In this document: in pieces, positions 61,302 through 64,000 of the stretch
Position numbering within the stretch: position 1 is the first letter of the stretch
Layout: each line of letters begins with the position of its first letter
Source: JAVVEG01 sp032251455
Lineage (GTDB): Bacteria; Pseudomonadota; Gammaproteobacteria; Pseudomonadales; Pseudohongiellaceae
DNA: 64,000 nt
Direction: 5' to 3'
NCBI GenBank assembly: GCA_032251455.1
Contig: JAVVEG010000001.1
Coordinates: 228,150 to 292,149, forward strand
Position numbers and translations under genes: made by a program
Notes under the pieces: model-generated
Told to the model about the DNA's origin: nothing
The model's database searches: none
The model's input: the letters and a program-made list of their open reading frames with translations, nothing else

Positions 61302-62129
61302 ATGGACGACGGCAAACAGCAAGAAGAGGATTCAGAGGACAGCCTGTTTCCGATAGATGAGCATGAAGAGATAGTTTCCGAGGGAGGTAAATCAATCCGG
61401 AGGCGGGGGATTTATCTTTTGCCCAACCTGCTGACACTGGGTGCTCTATTTGCTGGGTTTTACGCCATCATTGCCGGGATGGGGGGTAATTTCAACGAAG
61501 CTGGCTGGGCTATTCTGATTGCGGCGATACTTGATGGGCTGGATGGCAGGGTAGCTCGCCTGACCAATACCCAGAGTGCATTTGGGGCTCAATTTGACAG
61601 TCTGGCGGATATGGTTTCCTTCGGTGTGGCCCCTGCATTGATTATGTTTAACTGGGCTCTGTCTTCACTGCAAGAGGCTGGCTGGGCTGCCTGTTTCATC
61701 TATATGTCCTGTGCAGCATTACGGCTTGCCCGGTTCAATGTCCAGCTTGGAACTGTTGATAAACGTTTTTTTGTGGGTTTGCAAAGCCCCATTGCGGCTG
61801 GGTTGATTACTTTTGTAGCCTGGGTGGGATTCAAATATGATATTGAACCTTCAGGGGTGGTTGCTGTCGCCGCAGGCATACTGACAGCGTTTGCCGGGTT
61901 GCTGATGGTTTCAAACTATCGTTATTACAGCTTTAAGGAAATCCATTTCAAGGGTACGGTACCTTATGTGGTATTTCTGCTTGCTGTCGTTCTGTTGGTT
62001 GTCATTGCCCAGAGTCCGCATGAAGTTTTATTCATCATGTGTTTCTTTTATGCATTGTCAGGTCCGGTTATATCCATGGTCCGTATATTGAAAAAGCGGG
62101 TGCCCCGAAACCGCTCTGAACCTGAGTAA
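61302..62129 (+). CDS. pssA: CDP-diacylglycerol-serine O-phosphatidyltransferase PssA
   Basis: A 275-residue membrane enzyme of phosphatidylserine synthesis, the integral-membrane type of Pseudomonas rather than the E. coli type. The hydrophilic N terminus (SLFPIDEHEEIVSEGGKSIRRRGIYLLPNLLT) is followed by the CDP-alcohol phosphotransferase motif DGLDGRVARLTNTQSAFGAQFDSLADMVSFG and several membrane helices. The ATG at 61302 gives the canonical start; the GTG at 61287 extends it by five residues and has no better ribosome binding site. Confidence 0.93.
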   Translation: MDDGKQQEEDSEDSLFPIDEHEEIVSEGGKSIRRRGIYLLPNLLTLGALFAGFYAIIAGMGGNFNEAGWAILIAAILDGLDGRVARLTNTQSAFGAQFDSLADMVSFGVAPALIMFNWALSSLQEAGWAACFIYMSCAALRLARFNVQLGTVDKRFFVGLQSPIAAGLITFVAWVGFKYDIEPSGVVAVAAGILTAFAGLLMVSNYRYYSFKEIHFKGTVPYVVFLLAVVLLVVIAQSPHEVLFIMCFFYALSGPVISMVRILKKRVPRNRSEPE

Positions 62130-62181
62130 GGTATTGTGATATCTGTATAATGGCCTGGAGAGGATAAAGAGAGGTGTTTTC

Positions 62182-63219
62182 ATGTTAATCAAGACAAGTA
62201 ACAAAATTCCTTCCTCCGAGATTACCCCCGAGCATGTTTTCCGTCAGCGGCGTGATTTCATTAAACAGCTTGGTATCACCGGCTTGGTTGCGGGAGGAAT
62301 TTTGCCTGTATCGGGTATCACGGCACCCGGAGATGCGTTGAGGGCACGGGCACCAGGCAATCTTGTGCGCTCAGCACCTGCAGACTGGTGGAAGCCAAAA
62401 TTTGACAATATATTGCCAGCATCAGGAGGTGAGGGTTTTTCTACTGAGGAAGAGCTGACACCCTATACTGATGTAATCAGCTATAACAATTTTTATGAGT
62501 TTGGCACAGACAAGGGCGATCCATACGCTAATTCGCAAAATTTCAAGGTTGATCCATGGTCTATTGCCATTGAGGGCGAGGTAGAGAAACCTGGAACTTA
62601 TACCTTGGAAGATATTCTCAAACCTCATGCCCTTGAAGAGCGTATCTACAGAATGCGTTGTGTTGAGCGATGGTCCATGGTCATTCCCTGGGTTGGCTTT
62701 TCTCTGGGGGATTTGATCAAACGCTTTCAACCTACGTCCAAAGCCAACTATGTGGAATTTGAGACTCTGCTTGATCCTCAGCAGATGCCGGGGCAGCGGT
62801 CACGTTTTACCATAATCGATTGGCCCTACAGGGAAGGGCTTAGAATGGATGAGGCCATGCATCCATTGACCTTGTTGGCGGTAGGCGTTTATGGCAACTA
62901 TATGCCGCCTCAGAACGGTGCACCCATTCGCTTGGTCGTGCCCTGGAAATATGGGTTCAAAAGCATAAAGTCTATTGTCAGAATTCGGTTTACCGAAAAA
63001 GAGCCACTTACCAGCTGGAATATGCTGGCTCCACATGAGTATGGTTTTTATGCCAATGTGAATCCCAATGTTCATCATCCTCGTTGGAGGCAAGATATGG
63101 AAACTCGCCTTCCACAGACACTGTTCAGCAGCTCGCGCAGGCCTACTGAACTCTTTAACGGCTATGGTGATCAGGTGGCTGGGCTTTATGCCGGTATGGA
63201 TCTTCGTCAAAACTACTGA
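62182..63219 (+). CDS. msrP: Protein-methionine-sulfoxide reductase catalytic subunit MsrP (YedY)
   Basis: A 345-residue periplasmic molybdopterin enzyme that repairs oxidised methionines in envelope proteins. A Tat signal, RRDFIKQLGITGLVAGGI, starts near residue 23. The mature part has VDPWSIAIEGEVEKPGTYTLEDIL, the molybdenum-ligating Cys160 in YRMRCVERWSMVIPWVGF, and PLRLVVPWKYGFKSIKSI-type sequence near 250-270. It overlaps msrQ by 32 bases. A TATAAT at 62146-62151 might be its promoter, without a good -35. Confidence 0.95.
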   Translation: MLIKTSNKIPSSEITPEHVFRQRRDFIKQLGITGLVAGGILPVSGITAPGDALRARAPGNLVRSAPADWWKPKFDNILPASGGEGFSTEEELTPYTDVISYNNFYEFGTDKGDPYANSQNFKVDPWSIAIEGEVEKPGTYTLEDILKPHALEERIYRMRCVERWSMVIPWVGFSLGDLIKRFQPTSKANYVEFETLLDPQQMPGQRSRFTIIDWPYREGLRMDEAMHPLTLLAVGVYGNYMPPQNGAPIRLVVPWKYGFKSIKSIVRIRFTEKEPLTSWNMLAPHEYGFYANVNPNVHHPRWRQDMETRLPQTLFSSSRRPTELFNGYGDQVAGLYAGMDLRQNY

Positions 63220-63844
63220 TATCGCAAAAGTATGGAAAGGGTTGATTCAACCTGTGCGTAACCTGCTCAGACCATCGGTATTTCTGATATCACTGATTCC
63301 GTTGCTATTGATGATTCTGGCTGTGGTCAACAATGACCTGGGTCCGGACCCGGCAAAAGCCCTTGCGTTGGATACTGGCCGTTGGACTTTACGGTTTTTG
63401 TTGCTTTGTCTGTTGGTCACCCCGTTGCGGGAGATGACCGGATGGTCGAAGCTCGCCCCTCTCAGGCGGACACTAGGGCTTTATGCCTGGTTTTATGCCA
63501 CATTGCATTTCCTGGTGTATGTAATTTTTCTCTTGCAGTTGAGATGGTTTGAGATATCAGATGATATTCTGGAGCGGCCTTACATCACGGTAGGCTTTCT
63601 GGCATTTCTTATGCTCTGTGTATTAGCATCGACCTCGAATAAATTCATGATGCGTCATTTGGGGCGACGCTGGAAAAAATTACATAGACTTGTGTATGTG
63701 GTTGGAGCTCTGGGGATTATTCATCTGACATGGATACTGCGTACTGATATTACAGACGCAGTTTTTTATGCTACTATCCTCCTTCTGCTTTTGGGTTACC
63801 GATTGCTTGCCTATCTGCGCAGATATCGGCTTTCAAAAGTATAG
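63188..63844 (+). CDS. msrQ: Heme-binding membrane subunit MsrQ (YedZ)
   Basis: A 218-residue integral membrane b-type heme protein that passes electrons from the quinone pool to MsrP. About six helices carry the heme-ligand histidines in WFYATLHFLVYVIFLLQ and KKLHRLVYVVGALGIIHLTW, with WTLRFLLLCLLVTPLREM and PLRRTLGLYAWFY as family blocks. The ATG at 63188, overlapping msrP, gives a suitable N terminus before the first helix; the true start could be a few codons later. Confidence 0.93.
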   Translation: MPVWIFVKTTDIAKVWKGLIQPVRNLLRPSVFLISLIPLLLMILAVVNNDLGPDPAKALALDTGRWTLRFLLLCLLVTPLREMTGWSKLAPLRRTLGLYAWFYATLHFLVYVIFLLQLRWFEISDDILERPYITVGFLAFLMLCVLASTSNKFMMRHLGRRWKKLHRLVYVVGALGIIHLTWILRTDITDAVFYATILLLLLGYRLLAYLRRYRLSKV

Positions 63845-63923
63845 AAACCAGGCTCTGCCTGCAGGCGTCGAAAGCCCGCTTCAACCCCTCTTTGATTAAT
63901 TTCGATTAATTCTCGCAAAGGGC

Positions 63924-63951
63924 TTGCAAGCACGGATTTAGTCCCTATAAT
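63924..63951 (+). promoter_or_regulatory. Strong rRNA-operon promoter
   Basis: TTGCAA (63924-63929), a 16-base spacer and a perfect TATAAT (63946-63951), followed by a G+C-rich discriminator. An A+T-rich stretch with two copies of GATTAAT (63893-63910) lies where an UP element would be. Together with the leader at 63986 this indicates an rRNA operon starting just outside the window. Confidence 0.78.
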
Positions 63952-63985
63952 ACGCCACCTCCTGACCACGAAGGTTGGGAGAAAA

Positions 63986-64000
63986 GGTTCTTTAAAAGAC
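63986..64000 (+). promoter_or_regulatory. rRNA leader boxA-like element
   Basis: GGTTCTTTAAAAGAC at the window edge resembles the boxA antitermination element (TGCTCTTTAACA) found in the leader of rRNA operons before 16S. The 16S gene itself is not in the window. Confidence 0.65.

Noticed and set aside
1..64000. Search by eye for tRNA genes, CRISPR arrays, insertion sequences and phage genes
   Set aside because: No gap showed a cloverleaf-like T-loop sequence, regularly spaced repeats, transposase motifs or structural phage proteins. A computational scan could still find a short RNA gene.

Overview
The window reads as one 64 kb stretch of a gammaproteobacterial chromosome of moderate G+C, probably related to the Pseudomonas/Cellvibrio side of the class. 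Several blocks keep the gene order I recall from Pseudomonas: rsfS-rlmH-mrdA-rodA-rlpA-dacA-ybeD-lipB-lipA; miaB-phoH-ybeY-corC-leuS-lptE-holA; minor pilins with pilY1/pilE beside thiO and pilRS; bamD/rluD/pgeF/clpB; and ilvIH-ilvC-pssA-msrP-msrQ followed by an rRNA operon. I see no insertion sequence, prophage, CRISPR array or tRNA. Two 100-N runs (27623-27722 and 32179-32278) are assembly gaps, and each cuts through a gene.

Layout. 1-9188 (+): late ribosome assembly (rsfS, rlmH), the elongasome (mrdA, rodA, rlpA, dacA), lipoate synthesis (ybeD, lipB, lipA) and a periplasmic prolyl isomerase. 9178-16322: a mixed accessory stretch with a sodium symporter, a PLP enzyme, a flavoprotein, then an A+T-richer cluster in which a membrane adenylate-cyclase-like gene diverges from an ICMT-like methyltransferase and a lineage-specific small protein. 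16350-26901 (-): fadE, holA, lptE, leuS, corC, ybeY, phoH, miaB. 27209-35421: a DUF1820 gene behind a heat-shock-type promoter, srkA, a TlpA-like thioredoxin, a fatty acid desaturase, slyX, a membrane-anchored cold-shock protein, a glycine-zipper protein, a PepSY/response-regulator/sensor-kinase operon, and a TSUP permease. 35707-47945: the type IV pilus minor pilin operon (fimU-like, pilV, W, X, Y1, Y2-like, pilE), a convergent fimT-like gene, thiO and pilSR. 48091-55924: nadE, gmhA-like, bamD, rluD, pgeF, clpB. 56379-63844: ilvI, ilvH, then class II ilvC divergent from ilvY, pssA, msrP, msrQ. The last 80 bases hold a strong rRNA promoter and a boxA-like leader.

Best leads. (1) The cyclase / methyltransferase / small-protein cluster at 13145-15937 has two near-identical CAGTAAACTRCTG elements in its shared divergent promoter region, one of them inside a near-perfect palindrome. 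It looks like a small, possibly undescribed signalling unit. (2) A class II ilvC with its own divergent ilvY sits exactly where relatives carry a co-directional class I ilvC, which looks like an in-place replacement. (3) The usual lnt is absent between corC and leuS. (4) Matches to the sigma-32 consensus lie upstream of clpB and, less expectedly, of the DUF1820 gene. Functions are assigned from recognisable motifs and gene order; no database search was possible.
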